DNA from: Brachionus rotundiformis
Lineage: Eukaryota > Rotifera > Eurotatoria > Ploima > Brachionidae
Direction: 5' to 3'
NCBI GenBank assembly: GCA_016802295.1
Contig: JAESIW010000065.1
Coordinates: 62,001 to 126,000 of the forward strand
DNA length: 64,000 nt
Shown here: positions 1-13,060 of the stretch, one piece after another
Position numbering within the stretch: position 1 is the first letter of the stretch
How the letters are laid out: every line of letters begins with the position of its first letter
Notes under the pieces: model-generated
Told to the model about the DNA's origin: nothing
Database searches by the model: none
The model's input: the letters and a program-made list of their open reading frames with translations, nothing else
Made by a program: the position numbers and the translations under genes

Positions 1-1660
1 AATTAGACAATCTATCTAATGAATAATTTTTTTAAATTGATTTATATTTTTATCAATCAGAAAAACAAAGATAGATAAATTATTTCAAATAAAAATGATT
101 CAATATTTATTTTGATTTATTTATAATCATACTTCAAAATTTTTTAATTATTTCCATTTAATAAATAATTTTTGATCATTTCATTTTGCCATTTCCTTAA
201 TAGAATTATTTGATATCATGTCAATTTTTAAATAAGTTTTCATGTTGCTATTTTTTTTATTCTACTTTATAGCTATTATTATTTTTTGTCAGAATTTAAA
301 CTTTGTTCGGTAATTAATCATGTTTTTAATCAAATTTGGATACAATCGATTTTATGAAAATCGATTAATTTAAATTTTAATTCATTTTGTTGAGGTAGAA
401 CTAAAATAGTTGGAACTAAAATTGCTTTTAGTGTAAATTATTTCAATATTTAAAATGACAGTTTTTTATTATATCAAACATTTCTTAATCTTGGTGTAAA
501 TATGGTTAATATGTTCTATTAAGTTAAGAAAGGAATTTCAATTTGATCTTAGTAGAATATTTATATTAAAGATTGATAGAAGAGGCAATATTATAGCTGA
601 AAAGATTTATATAAAAAAAAGCTGATTTAGTGTTTAGAAAATATTTAATCTAAAATGATATCATATTTAAAATCAATAACGACTGATAATAACACCAAAT
701 TCAATGTTAAAATAAATTATTGAATAATATATTTCAGAAAAATTCTCAATATTTATTTGGTAAATTATTAATTTTAGTTTTTTTTTCATTTATTATTCTG
801 TTACGTAATTTAGCTGATTTCGATCGCTTTCCTCTTTTGATAGTTCGCTCACTAGTCTACTCCTATACACTAATGAGGAATGCATAATTTGGAAAAATTA
901 GCTAAGTCTTCCAAAATTACATGCAAAACTATAATTAAAGTTTTTTTTTATATTTATCAGATCGATTGAAACAAAATGATAGATAAATTATTTAAAAGAC
1001 ACAGTGTGTAGCATAACGCCAAGTTTATTTAGGATTAAACAGATTTTCAGCTCGAAGTTGGTAATCAGAATTTGATGGGAAAATTTTGTTGCCAAATCAA
1101 AAACTATAGGTGATCAGCTTAAACGAACAAATGCACATTGTATCTAATTATAGACGAAATTAAAATATTACTTAAGGAATAATCGAATTAAATCAAAAAT
1201 TAAATTTTCTCTGTTTTTTATTTACTTTTATTAGAGTTTTTTACGCTAGTAAAAATAAGATACATTTATTCTTTTTTAAAACAATATGTTTTTAATAATA
1301 GAGTCATATAAAAATTGTGGTCAATTTTAATTTCAATAAAACTAATCAGAACTAATTTTCAGGAATTTTTTAAAAATTAAATACAAATCTAAGTTTGTTA
1401 AGTTCAAAGACGGATAAAGATTTTAATTAATTTTGACAAATATATTCTAAAATTAGAAAAACAAATATTATTTTTTTATATTTTAAATTGGGCATATCAA
1501 TCTAACTAGTTAACGTTGACTTAGCCAAAAACATAACAAAATGAGACTTTAATAATTTAATTCATGTTTATTAATTGATTTTTTTTATAATAGATGATTC
1601 GTAAAAAAAAATATTTACAAAAGATACTTTAAATTTTTTGTTTAAACAGTTTCACAATTT
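1..1660. other. Intergenic A+T-rich DNA
   Basis: Very A+T-rich sequence with many stop codons in all frames. I see no exon, RNA gene or clear repeat. The right end presumably holds the promoter of the gene that starts at 1661. Confidence 0.6.
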
Positions 1661-3671
1661 ATGAAAATGATAAATTTTAGTTTATTTAGTGTTATTTTGT
1701 TTTATATTAGCTGTAAAAGTATAAGTAAGAATTTTGAAATATTTATTTATTTTATCTATTAGTTAATTGTTTAAACTAAGTACTCATTAATGGAACTGTG
1801 ATTAGCAAATGTTTCTACGAAAGTGATTTTACAGTTAGCTGTAGCCGATCGAAGCTTCCATCATCATCCAATAATGCACAAATGGAGTTAATGCGTTATG
1901 CAAAAGTAATTAATGGCCTTCAACACAACGAAAGTCTTTGTTCTTATATCCCGGGTGCCTCATGTTCTCGGACACTAATATTGTCGCACTGCATTGACCA
2001 GCCTCAGTGTCACATAAAAAATGACTGGTTCAGCCTTGAGCCCGATTGTCCCGGAAACAGCTACTACACTCAGTTTGAATACGACTGTCAGCCAGCATTT
2101 TTCATGTGTGGCCAGGACACTCTAGTCAATGCGTTTAGCGGGCTAATCTACAGCCCTTCATATCCCAGCACGTTCCGCTCAAGTAGGTCCGAGGCCTGCT
2201 ATCTGACTGTCAAGCTTCCCAAAGATCACCATGCCGAGATAACACTAGAAAAATTTGACTTGTTGAGCACGTCAAAGTGTATTGGTGATTATCTGGAGAT
2301 CCAGCAGTATATTGAAACCAACTCGTGGCAAAAACGAGCCTTAAACAAAACGCTGGTCAAGCATAAAATGTTATCAACAAGCAACAACTTTAAATGGTCA
2401 ACTCTTGGGACAATGTGTGGCAGAATCGAACAAAAATACAAAATAAGAGCTCAGTCGGATACTATCAACTTTAAGTTCCGACCTTTGCCAGACAATCATC
2501 CTTTTTTGATCAATTCACCAACCAGTAAACAAAATAATCTCGGATTTAAGATATTCTTTCAAGCGATTCCACCTGTTGAAAAGACTTTAGTGGAGGAAAA
2601 ACCCGAAAAAATAAGAGAAACACGTAAACCAACAATTAAGACTTGGATTTTGAACAACCAAAATGCAGAGGCCAATTTAGATAGAGATACTAAAATTGAG
2701 ACTGATAGTCAGCCAAAATCAAATTGTAAATTTAAAAAAATATAGAAAAAAATATTTTAAAAATAAAAAAATTTTTAAGTATCTTTATGGATATTGACGC
2801 TGATTCTAATTGTAATAATTCTACTTCTCTTAATTACAGTCTTTGGACTTTTGATTTTTTTTCTTAAAAAGTAAAAAATTTAAAAATTAATTCTTGTTTA
2901 AGTTTTTTTTTAAATCATTTTTTTAATTAAAGACGTCAGAATGAACGTAATAAGACTGAAAAAAATAATTTAAAAGAAAATAACTCTCGGCCATTTTTAA
3001 AAAATCAATCAAAAGCTCATTTAAAGAATGAAACAGAAGAAACTGTCCCATTAAATAAACCTAATTTCGAGGAGTCTAAGCCTGCTGCAAAAACAATTGT
3101 GGTTTTGGAACCTGAACCGAGAAAAATGCAAGCTGAAAAGCCTCTTTTATTACAAGACTTGTCCCAATCGAGGCTATTGCAGAAATTTAAACAAGAATTG
3201 GAAGCAAATGGTGCGAATAAACAAGCTACAGATAGCAATTCAAAAAATGAAGTTACAGAGATAGATACAAAAAAAGAAGAAAATAAGGAAATTGATGAAA
3301 ATTGTGTTTATGGTGCCGATTTGGCTAACTTAAACTCAAAGCCATTGTTTGTATTGACGAGTTCGCCCAAGGTGTCAAATAATAATTCTCCAGAAAAACA
3401 AATAGAAAAAACTACTGAATTTCCGCCAAACAGCCAAGTGGATGACTTCGAAAGAAGTTATTTGGAAAAAGCTAGCAAGGAAATAAATGATCCATTCGAA
3501 AAACAGACGTCAATTATTTCAACTAGTCCTGTTTCTCAGCAAAATACTGTGGAAAATGAAATAGCTACAGTGACTTCTGCTGAGATTAAAAATTTAAGAA
3601 AACCAGTATTTAATCCTTTACATGTTATTTTAAAAGACAAAAATAAATATCATACTACCGAATTTATTTAA
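1661..3671 (+). CDS. RBL (SUEL-type) lectin plus CUB single-pass membrane protein
   Basis: Not a named family to me, but the domains are clear. Exons 1661-1724, 1781-2725, 2780-2870 and 2933-3671 are phase-compatible and sum to 613 codons. Exon 1 starts with a signal peptide (MKMINFSLFSVILFYIS). Exon 2 encodes a rhamnose/galactose-binding (SUEL) lectin-like domain, with the typical late part C.....C...DCPG....FEYDC, then a CUB domain beginning FFMCG and containing GLIYSPSYPS and GDYLEI. Exon 3 is almost exactly one transmembrane helix (WILTLILIVIILLLLITV). Exon 4 is a cytoplasmic tail of about 245 residues, rich in Glu, Lys, Asn and Ser. The inferred topology is type I: lectin and CUB outside, disordered tail inside. 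A surface receptor or adhesion role is inference. The lectin-CUB exon is visibly richer in G+C than its surroundings. Confidence 0.85.
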
Positions 3672-4662
3672 TACAATTTTTCAGCTTTTTTTATTCCTTT
3701 TTGAATAAATTTTTAAATATAAAATTTTTTTAATACTCTAATTTTAAATTTATAATTTTAATTTCACTAAATTTTGTTTTTCAAAAATTCAAACGGAATG
3801 GATTTGAGTGATTTCGCATTGGCAATATACAAATTAATATTGGATTGTTTTTAGTTCAAAAATTAAACTTTTTCGCCGCCTACTGTTTAGACGATTATTT
3901 AATAATGTTTATGCGAAAAATTTTAATTTTAGTTAATTAGGAAAAACGATAATTAGCATTTTGATTAAATTAAAATCTTAATTATTAGCTAATGATACTA
4001 AAATTTCATCTTTATATTATGGATATGGGTAAAAGATCATCTCGTTGTTTTTAATTTTTTTTGTTTTTTAAAGATATTATAATTTACAAAAATTAATTTT
4101 TTTTAAATTATTCTGATATTCTGAAAATCAATAAAGCTGGAATTTAATGCCAACATTAAAATTAAAAAACTTAAAGCAGATCAAAAACTCTCTCTCTCTC
4201 TATTAATTTTTAATTATGATTGATTGATAACAAACTATAAAAATAAATATACTTTTTAAGAGGAATAAAAATTGATTACTCGAAACAATGATAATTTTAA
4301 TTCAAATCAAGAATTTACTTATATTCACTTAAAACTAAAGAAAAGCGTAGTTATTTAATCCAGATTCTATTTATATTCTGATTTAGCCAAAAATTGTATA
4401 TCATTTTTAGAAATTTAAGACAATGTTTCATATATTCATGATATAAGATTATATAAGAATCTTTGTTGAGAGCTAATTAATCATATTCTTTCTGTTTAGT
4501 AGGTTATTTATGATTTCATATGTTTACATTCCATTAATTTTTTTTTGAAAAAATAAATCAAATAATTCAAATAAAGTGTAAGCTAAGGAAATTATTATTG
4601 TTTAAAAAGTCAATTATTTTTTTATTCAAATTGACATAATTATTAGATATTTGTATAAATTT
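3672..4662. other. Intergenic region
   Basis: About 1 kb between the converging lectin-CUB and aquaporin genes. It is A+T-rich with a short CT run near 4188-4200. No gene seen. Confidence 0.6.
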
Positions 4663-5652
4663 TTAATATTGGCCATCATCGTCATCATCATCATCATTAT
4701 CAGCGTATTCTTCTTCGCAATCGGCATCAGGCCAGTGATTCGAAATAAATAAACTATAAAGCAATGTTCCAAATATTGAACCTAAAAAAGGAGCAACGAC
4801 TGGAATCCAGAAAAAATTGTTACTGGCCGTAAAAGGCATTGAACCCCATCCTGCGATTGCAGTAAATATTCTTGGTGCTAAATCTCTGGCAGGATTTACA
4901 GCAAAGCCACAATTGTAACCAAATGAAGTACCAATTACTGTCAACGATATTCCAATTAAAAGTGCAGTTTTTTCATTTGCCAAATCGTTGTTTCGTTTAT
5001 CTGTTACTCCCAAAATGGTAATAATAAATAATGAAGTTGAAAAGAACTGATCTAAAAACATGTTAAATGTGTTAGCTTCGTATAAATCGGTAGGATATGT
5101 GGCAAATATCCCGGCCATTGTAATTGAGTGCATACCATTTTTGAAACTTGAGATATTGTCATAATATACAATAAAAACCATTAACGCGGCAAAAAAAGAG
5201 CCAATAAACTGAGCCCAGGAAAATATGAAAAATTTTACCAAATTAATGCGACCGAGCAACAACATGCTAAGTGATACTGCAGGATTCAAATGACCACCTG
5301 AAATTCTACCAACTACTAGTATTGCCAAAGCCAGTCCTAGACCAAATGATAAATTTACAGCCAGAAAACTTTTGCGACCGGCAAACACATATTGTGCCAC
5401 AGAGCCAAGTCCAAATGATATGAAAAAAAATGTTCCAAAAATTTCGGCTAAAAATTGTCGAAATAGGAAGCTTTTAACACTTAAAATTGAACGAAGCTTG
5501 GATACCATTTGTTTCCAAAGCAATCCCAGCTGGCTCATGTTTTCATTTAAATTAACTAAACTATTGTAGAGAGTAAAAGGCTCGTCTGACGAGCCAAATT
5601 CGGCATAATCAGATATTTTCTTAAATGGTAATCTTCGTGAGTTTGGTGGCAT
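4663..5652 (-). CDS. Aquaglyceroporin (MIP family channel)
   Basis: Single-exon gene of 329 residues. The protein has six hydrophobic segments and the two pore-forming half-helix motifs: GGHLNPAVS with NPA at residues 123-125, and VNPARDLAPR with NPA at 253-255. The Asp straight after the second NPAR (residue 257) is the hallmark of glycerol-conducting members (AQP3/7/9/10, GlpF type) as against water-only aquaporins. It should move glycerol, other small solutes and water across the plasma membrane. The N-terminal tail of about 60 residues is long for the family. The C-terminus ends in an acidic tail with a run of eight Asp encoded by a GAT/GAC repeat. The first ATG of the open frame is used; upstream sequence is A+T-rich non-coding. 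Family is certain, the exact paralogue is not. Confidence 0.93.
   Translation of the reverse strand: MPPNSRRLPFKKISDYAEFGSSDEPFTLYNSLVNLNENMSQLGLLWKQMVSKLRSILSVKSFLFRQFLAEIFGTFFFISFGLGSVAQYVFAGRKSFLAVNLSFGLGLALAILVVGRISGGHLNPAVSLSMLLLGRINLVKFFIFSWAQFIGSFFAALMVFIVYYDNISSFKNGMHSITMAGIFATYPTDLYEANTFNMFLDQFFSTSLFIITILGVTDKRNNDLANEKTALLIGISLTVIGTSFGYNCGFAVNPARDLAPRIFTAIAGWGSMPFTASNNFFWIPVVAPFLGSIFGTLLYSLFISNHWPDADCEEEYADNDDDDDDDGQY
4674..4701 (-). repeat. GAT/GAC trinucleotide repeat coding poly-Asp
   Basis: Imperfect CAT/CGT triplets on the + strand encode the Asp run at the aquaglyceroporin C-terminus. It is a likely length-polymorphic tract. Confidence 0.85.
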
Positions 5653-6348
5653 TTCTAAATTTGAAATATTTTTTACTTAAAAATTTCAAATTTATACCAT
5701 ATGAGATAAACATAAGCTTTAATTTAATTGTATCACTTTAAGCTCTTAAATTTGTCGCGCCTATCTGATTTTAACAATCAAGTTTAATAATAATCTTTAT
5801 TGTCTGCTCAATATTATCTTACACCCCTACCAATACTTATATGCATTATGATCAAGACCAATTTATATATATTTAATTTTAAACCATTTTTTTTTAGCTA
5901 TTAAGAGTTTTATCGATCTTCGAAAATAGGTTTTTTAAAGATTGATTATCAAATATTTTAAAATAAAGTTATCAAAAAATTTCATTATAAAATATTAAAT
6001 TAAAGATTTTTTCTCCTTCAAATTTATTTTTAAAAAAAGTCTTTGATATGAAGAGCCGAAAAATGTGATATTTTTTCAGCAGAAATGTTTTACCATAGCA
6101 AAGCATTTACATTTTAGGACGCGATTTATTCCAATTATCATTTTTATGATAATTATAATTTTGAATGTAAATTTTAACCAGTTCTTTGATATTTTAAATA
6201 AATTTAAATATCGAAAATTTACCTAAATTTATTTTCAATAAAAATAATAATAAAATTTTTTAATTATAATTTTATTTACAGATCATATACTACACATAAT
6301 CATTAAAGTAAGCTTTTCTGATTAATCAAACTTACACTCTTTAAAACT
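5653..6348. other. Divergent intergenic region
   Basis: Lies between the diverging aquaglyceroporin and PPT1 genes, so it should hold both promoters. It is A+T-rich. I cannot point to a specific element. Confidence 0.5.
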
Positions 6349-7345
6349 ATGGTTTTCTTGGCGTATTTTTTATCTATTTTTTATCTTTTTCATTATGGTT
6401 CAAGCAACACGCCAGTGGTTTTGTGGCATGGAATGGGAGATAACTGCTGTAATAAGCATTCTCTAACAAATATAAAATCCCAAATTGAAAAAGCTATTCC
6501 TGGTGTTTATGTATATTCAATTAGAATTGGGGCTTCGAACTTTGAAGACACACTCAGTGGTTTCTGGTATAATGTAAATGACAAAATTGATTATGTTTGC
6601 CAAAAGCTAAAAAAAAATCCTTTACTCGAAGATGGCTACCATGCTATTGGGTTTTCTCAGGGTGCTCAATTTCTACGTGCACTAGCACAACGTTGTGATT
6701 TCCCACGAATGAAAAATCTTATTTCGCTAGGTGGTCAACATCAGGGAGTTTACGGAGTTCCGTTTTGTGAAACAGGAATATTCTGCAATCTAATTTTCCA
6801 AATAATTAATTATTTTGCTTACTGGAACATTGTTCAGAAAAATTCCGTCCAAGCTTCTTATTGGCATAATCCTTTTGACGAGGATAGCTATAGGAATTAT
6901 AATATTTTCTTAGCTGACATAAATCAAGAAAGATCTATTAACTTGACGTATAAAAAAAACCTAATGATGCTTGAAAAGTTGGTATTGGTAAAATTTGAAA
7001 AAGATGAAATGGTTCATCCTATTGAAAGTGAAGTAAGAGCCGACACTAATTTTTGAGATAAAAATTAAATCTATTTCTTAGTGGTTTGGATTTTATGAAA
7101 AAAATAGTGTTTCTAAGGTCTTTAAGATGGAAAATTCAGTTCTATATGCAAATGTATTTTTTATTTATTATAATATTTTTTAAATTAAATATTTTAAAAA
7201 AATCTAGGACACGCTCGGTTTAAAAACTATGGACCAGAATGGGAAGATTGTTAAATTATCATATCCAGATAAACATCTCAAGTTTAGTATGTCATGGTTT
7301 AAAGAGACAATTATTTTAGCATTTCTTAAAGATAAAAATTTTTAA
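6349..7345 (+). CDS. PPT1: Palmitoyl-protein thioesterase 1
   Basis: Lysosomal alpha/beta hydrolase that removes thioester-linked palmitate from S-acylated proteins. Exons 6349-7032, 7082-7153 and 7208-7345 give 297 residues (human 306). A signal peptide is followed by the PPT start TPVVLWHGMGD. The nucleophile elbow GFSQG puts Ser at residue 103. The catalytic Asp is Asp219 (KFEKDEMV) and the His is His275 (PDKHLKF), the latter in the last exon. The first splice joins ...IESE to WFGFYE, matching the conserved SEWFGFY junction region of the family. A reading that stops at 7056 simply runs into intron 1 and would lose the catalytic His. Conserved Cys and GGQHQGVYG are present, so the enzyme looks intact. 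Confidence 0.95.
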
Positions 7346-7643
7346 TAAATTTTTAGAAAATTAAAATTTTTTTGTTATGTTTAACTGCAGATTTTTTTTT
7401 ATAAATTGCTTGATTAGTTTAATTGTTATCTCACTAAAAAAATACTAACTATTTTATACAAATTAAAAATTTCCATGACAATAAACTTATTGATTTATTC
7501 AAATATTTTAATTTTTTAAATTCAAAATCTGACGTGGATATTTCAAAATAAAAAGCAAAAATTATAATTAAGCGAAATATTTTCTTTTAATAAGAAAAAA
7601 AAGTATTTATGAAAAAATATTTCATCGACTTTGAGTTTCTAGA

Positions 7644-10600
7644 ATGCGAAAGATTCATCTATTAGTAATTATTTTTTTATATGATTTCTCTGGTGCACAA
7701 AATCAAAATCTAAATGGTCAACCATCAGCTCCTATTAACCGTACTCCAAAATCGAAGCTTCATCAATCCGAAGAATGCCAATCAGATATTAATAAGTTTT
7801 GTGTATCAGATAATTCGAAGAAAATATTGACAGATATTCAAGTATTAATGTGCATTTATAACAATGTCGCTGATTACAATTCAATTGATAAAAAATGTCA
7901 GAATGTAAATATATTTTAATTTTTTTATTTTCCAATAAGAGTCTGTTTTAAACACAAAAAAGAATTGTTTAAGTTTGTTAAAAATTTTAAAACTATTTAA
8001 TAATCAAGTTGGACAAGTTATCTATTCACTAATTTTGAGATCAACTACAATTAAACAAATCTTTTTAGTTTTAGTTTATTTATCTTATGTTTTGTAAGAC
8101 TTTTAAGCCACCATAGTGAGGCTCTAAATCTTGCTCTACAGGCTAAACAAAAACCTATTTTAATTAGAGAACAATATGAGCATATATTTTACCAGAGGAT
8201 AATTAATCGAATTTTTTATGAGAGACATTTAATTAAATAGTTTACAAAAATTTGCTCGTTATTTTGGAGAATTTTATAGAATTATGTTTAAACATATTTT
8301 ATTAATTTTCATATTTAATTTTAATTAAATTCCAGAAAGTTTATGCATTGTAAATTTCTAATGAATGACAGTTTTAATGAATTTAAAAAGATGTATAGAT
8401 TTTTCAACAATTTATCTTTGTTTTAATTAAATTAAGTTACATTATTTAATTATATAATAAATTTAATCTAAGCTCATCTTAAATTTATTCACATAATAAA
8501 ATTTTTCAAGTATAACTAAACGGAAAATAATTTGTTTAAAAATTAAATTAGAAATTTAAAATGGTTATTTATTTTATAAAAATCTTTTGCATCAAAATAA
8601 TACTTGGTCTTAAAATGAAATTTATATTCAATTTTAAATAATTATTTTATAATATTCAGTATATTTATTTTTCTATTATTTTTTAGTGACTTAAGTGAGT
8701 ATTTATCTGATTTTTAAACATTAAATTAGGTAACAATTAAGTTACTGTTTCTAAATAGAAAAAAAGAACTTAAATTTCGAGATTTAATTTCAAGTTTTTT
8801 TTGTTTAAATAAAAATTTTAAAAGTCGATTTATATTTTAGCTTTTATATGAGACCAAAAAAAACTTGACAATCAATTTAAAACTAGACAATAGTGCTCTA
8901 GATATATGTAAACAAGATATAGCAAAATTAACTGAATGTCAGTCAGCAGTTGATGAAAATGGTCACTTGACTTCATGCTTAATTGATAACAGAGAAAATA
9001 TCACCAATTCTAATTGCCAAGAATTTATTAAAACCATATCAGCATTAGTTTTCAGTGATTATAGATTAATTTACAAATTTGTTGCTCATTGTGATAGTGA
9101 CATAAAAAAATACTCTTGCGGACGATTAGAAAATGATCAAGACGATTCTCCAACCCAACAAGGCAAAACAATTCAGTGTTTGACACAAAAGCTAAACCAA
9201 CTAGATACAGAATGCCAAAAGCAAATTTTCCGAATCTCTGAATTACAGTCCAATGATTTTCATTTGGATAGACCTTTATTTTTTGCTTGTAGAGAAGACA
9301 GGGAAAAGTTCTGCCAAAGAATTCCAAGTGGAGATGGTCGTGTATTAGATTGCTTAATGCGCAATAAGTTCAATGAACTAATGAGCAAAGAATGCCGAAA
9401 CCAATTGACAAGAAGACAAACAATAATATCTGAAGACTATAAGGTTGACAAAAAACTAGTTATGGCATGTCGCAGAGATATTTTAGAGCATAATTGTAGA
9501 GGCGATTTGAGGTCGACTAGTTCTATTTCAGTCAAACTCTCTGGCATAATTCTTTGTTTAGAAGGAGCTCTCAGAAACGGAGAAAAAATAGATAATAATT
9601 GTAGAACCCGAATAATTGAGCATCGAAGGTCTTTGATGTCTGATTATAAACTTAGTCCTGATTTGGTTAAAAAGTGCGAAAATGAAGTTAAGACTTACTG
9701 TGGTGGTGGAATTGAAAGAGATGGCAAAACTCTTTCGTGCCTAATGCGAAATGCCAAAAATTCATTGAATCAAAAAGACGAAAATTTTAAATTTTCAAGC
9801 GAATGCACTGCTGAACTAAATAAATTGATTAAAGTAGTAGATGCATCCGAAGACATTTCCATAGACCCAGACTTGCAAGAAGCTTGCCAGTCTCTTTTGG
9901 AAAATCAATGCAAAAATGTTAGGCCAGGCGAAGGCAGAGTTATTAATTGTCTGTTGAGCTACCTTAATAAGCCTCAAATGAGTGATGATTGTGAAGAAAG
10001 GTTATTGGATATTCAATTTTTTGTTTCCAGAGATTGGAAATTAACACCAGCATTGTTTAAGAGTTGTAAAGATGATGCTGTTAAGTATTGCAACGCAAAT
10101 TCTAAATGGGAAGATTGGACGACCAATGTGGATAATGGACCACTTGTTTTACCTTGTTTGTTTCATTTAATACACGAAGAGGATGATGACACTGATAGTA
10201 AAGAGCAAGATCCCAATAAGGAAAGGCCAAAAGTAAGTTTTTTAAATAAAACATTTTTTTGATAAATAATTCGAAAAGCCTGTTTTTTTAAGACAAAATT
10301 AAAAAATTTTAAAATTCCTTAATTTAATTCATGCTTAAGATAAAACTTATTTTTTATAGATTTGCTATCCTTAATCAATCATTATATGTTTTCATGCATA
10401 TTTTGCACCATAAATTTATACCATTTTGAAAACTTAACATGTAACCAAATATATATTTTAGATTAGATTTGTTTTTAATTCAATATAACTAGACAAAACT
10501 TTGACTATACAATAAGACCCAATAGGTTTTAAATATATACAGATAGACTTATTATCAGGGAAATTAATTTTTCATATCAATTTTTTAATGTTTGTTTTCG

Positions 10601-13060
10601 GGTACCAAAAAAGTTGTTTATTTCTTAAACAAATATAATTGATTTAAAATGAATATATTGAGGAAAAAATTTAATATCAAATAAATAAATCCTGTAATTT
10701 GATTTCTAATTTCAAATTAATAGAAAAATAATGATAAGCTACAACAGGTTAACTGTATAGCAAGCTTTTGGATTACTTTGGTTGCAGTTCCCATTTTGAA
10801 GACTCCTGAATCGTCTAAACTTTTCTTGAACATGTTTTTGTTTCTGGATGTGATGGTCTCTTATGTTAACTTGTTCCAATTTTCGACCACTCTATTTAAC
10901 AGAATTCTTGATTCTTGTATCTGCGAATGCTACACGCTGGTCCGTCAACTGTAATAGAGCTTATTCAGGTTGTGCCAGTCCACCCTACTTAGTCTAGTAC
11001 TTATTTTGAAGTACTCGATTAGTCGCCTCTCTGTTTCCTTTCCTTTCGTTATCAAACCTAGCTTTCTGAGTCTACATTCGTACGGCAAGTCTTTTATGAT
11101 CTTAACCAGTTTGGTTCCTCGTCTTAGAACACTTACAAGAACTACAATAACATTTTTTTATAAGGCTTCACACTGCTATGGCAAAAATAATGCTTTTTAT
11201 CAATAAATTAGCACAATCATGCCTCTATAGGTTTTGACCATCGGTCTCTTTGGTCATGTTATACTAAATTTTTTTTAAAATTAAATATTTGTTAAACTTT
11301 ATTTTAAGATTAGCAAAGAATGTCAAATGCAAGTAAAAAAAGTAATGGACTATAGGGCTGAATCTATTGATTTGATGCCCGAGATTCAAATTCAATGCTC
11401 AAATGACTTGGCTGCTTATTGCTCTCAAGGTAACATGAAGAACACTGGTCAAGAACTTATTTGCCTGCAAAAAAATTTAAATGAGCTAGAAGATGATTGT
11501 AGAAAGACTATTTTGAAATTTACCAAAGCAGAAAACGAAGACATATCTCTAGACAAAATTTTGATGAAAGCATGCTTGCCAATTATTGAAGAAAAATGCT
11601 CGAACAAAAAAGATCAGAAGGGTGAATTACTAGATTGCTTAATCAAGCAAAAAAATAATCCTAAAATTGATGAAAAATGCCACATCGGCATTGAGCATCA
11701 TCAGCTTTTGAACATGGAAAATGTAAAGCTAAATTTCAAATTTGTCAAAGAATGTAGGCAGGAAATTTCCGAACATTGTAAAAATTTGAAATCAAAGCTT
11801 GAAGTAGTTCATTGCTTGAGTGAGATAATTTTGAATGATACCTTACTTGAAGATAGTCATCGAATTAAAGAAAATTGTCGAAATCAACTTAGCTTTGAAC
11901 TACTACAATTAAATGAAAATATCAAATTAGACCCAAGACTGTCCGAAGCTTGCAAAAATGATGCCCAAAAATTCTGCAAAAGTATTGCACCAGGAAAAGG
12001 ACGAGTTTTGGAATGTCTGAGATCAAATTTAAGAGATCTTTCTGAAAATTGTAGAAAAAGATTGTCCAATAGAGACAAGGTAAATGTCCTAGAACAAAAA
12101 GGTGATTATTCTCTTCAGAGTCTATGTAAAACCACTATTGAGCAATTTTGTTCGACTGATAGAAGTGAAAATGTTTTGTCATGTCTGAGAAAAAATTTGG
12201 TAAAAGCAGGGTTTGAATTAACTTGCCGAAATGTTGTAATATATAGAATAATGACACAAAATTCAGATATTAGATTGAATCCAAGTTTATGGAAAGCTTG
12301 CAAAGCTGATATAAATAACAATTGTAAATATGTTTTTATCAATGACAAATATGACGGTGAAGCTTTAAAAGGTCGAGTTATCAAGTGCCTAAAAAGACAA
12401 TTTACCAAAGACACCTTGTCTCAGGTTTGTAGTCTACAAGTTGAGGAAATTATGAGGGAAGCAGCTAACATAGACTATAGATTAGATCCTCTTTTGGCAG
12501 AAGGGTGCTTAAATCAAATCGAAACTTTATGCTCAGGAGCCTCAAATGATAAAAAGGAAGAATGTCTTAGACTGGCTTTTCAACGAGGAAGCATTCAGAG
12601 AGGAACTGAATGCTTTGAGGAAGTTCGCAGAATTATAATTGAAGGAGCTGCTGATGTTTTTGTCGACCATGAGTTAAGTCAAGCCTGTTCAATAGATCTT
12701 AATAGATTTTGTAGCGTTATTGCACCAGGCTCTGCTCAACGTAATATTTTATCTATTTAAAAAAATTATGATCAAAATTTTTTTTATTAAGAGCTTAAAT
12801 GTCTACTGAGTCATAGAGAGGGGAAAGAAAGAATTTCAGCTTTTTGTGCTGAGAAATTGAAAAGTCGTCAAGAACTATGGAACCTAGCTGAAGTACCAGA
12901 TTCTTTGAAGGGTTTTAAAGATCTTGCTCAATATATTAATAAATCAGAGCATAGATCGTATTTTTTGTTAAGTTTTTTTATAATAACTACAGCTGTTTTT
13001 GCTCTTGGTTGCATGTGTAGGCCTACAGCTTCCAGCTACAGACATTCAAAGCTTAAATAA
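7644..13060 (+). CDS. GLG1: Golgi apparatus protein 1 (cysteine-rich FGF receptor, ESL-1)
   Basis: Exons 7644-7904, 8841-10232, 11309-12740 and 12792-13060 are phase-compatible and give 1117 residues (human about 1180). There is a signal peptide at the start. Then follow about 15 GLG1 Cys-rich repeats, each with the pattern C..D...(F/Y)C....G.G.(V/L).CL......L...C and a linker ending in S.D..L...L...C. The last exon has a transmembrane helix (SYFLLSFFIITTAVFALGCM) and a very short basic tail, exactly the type I topology of GLG1. Family members sit in the Golgi, bind FGFs and affect secretion and growth-factor processing. Introns are 936, 1076 and 51 nt; the middle one carries a LINE relic. 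Loss of a small extra exon in the long introns cannot be excluded. Confidence 0.93.
10750..11200 (-). mobile_element. Non-LTR retrotransposon 3' relic in a GLG1 intron
   Basis: Read on the minus strand, the segment has pieces such as PYECRLRKLGLITKGKE, RVDWHNLNKL and NRVVENWNKLT followed by FKKSLDD. These are the C-terminal part of a CR1/Jockey-like LINE ORF2 and match the better preserved element at 24085-25566. Stops and frameshifts break it. It lies antisense to GLG1 and shows no coding role there. Confidence 0.75.

Noticed and set aside
7033..7056. PPT1 ending at 7056
   Set aside because: That reading continues into an intron. Splicing at 7033 restores the conserved SEWFGFY junction and adds the catalytic His exon.
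10970..11206. 78-codon + strand frame in the GLG1 intron
   Set aside because: It is the antisense of the LINE relic, whose minus-strand translation matches known LINE sequence.
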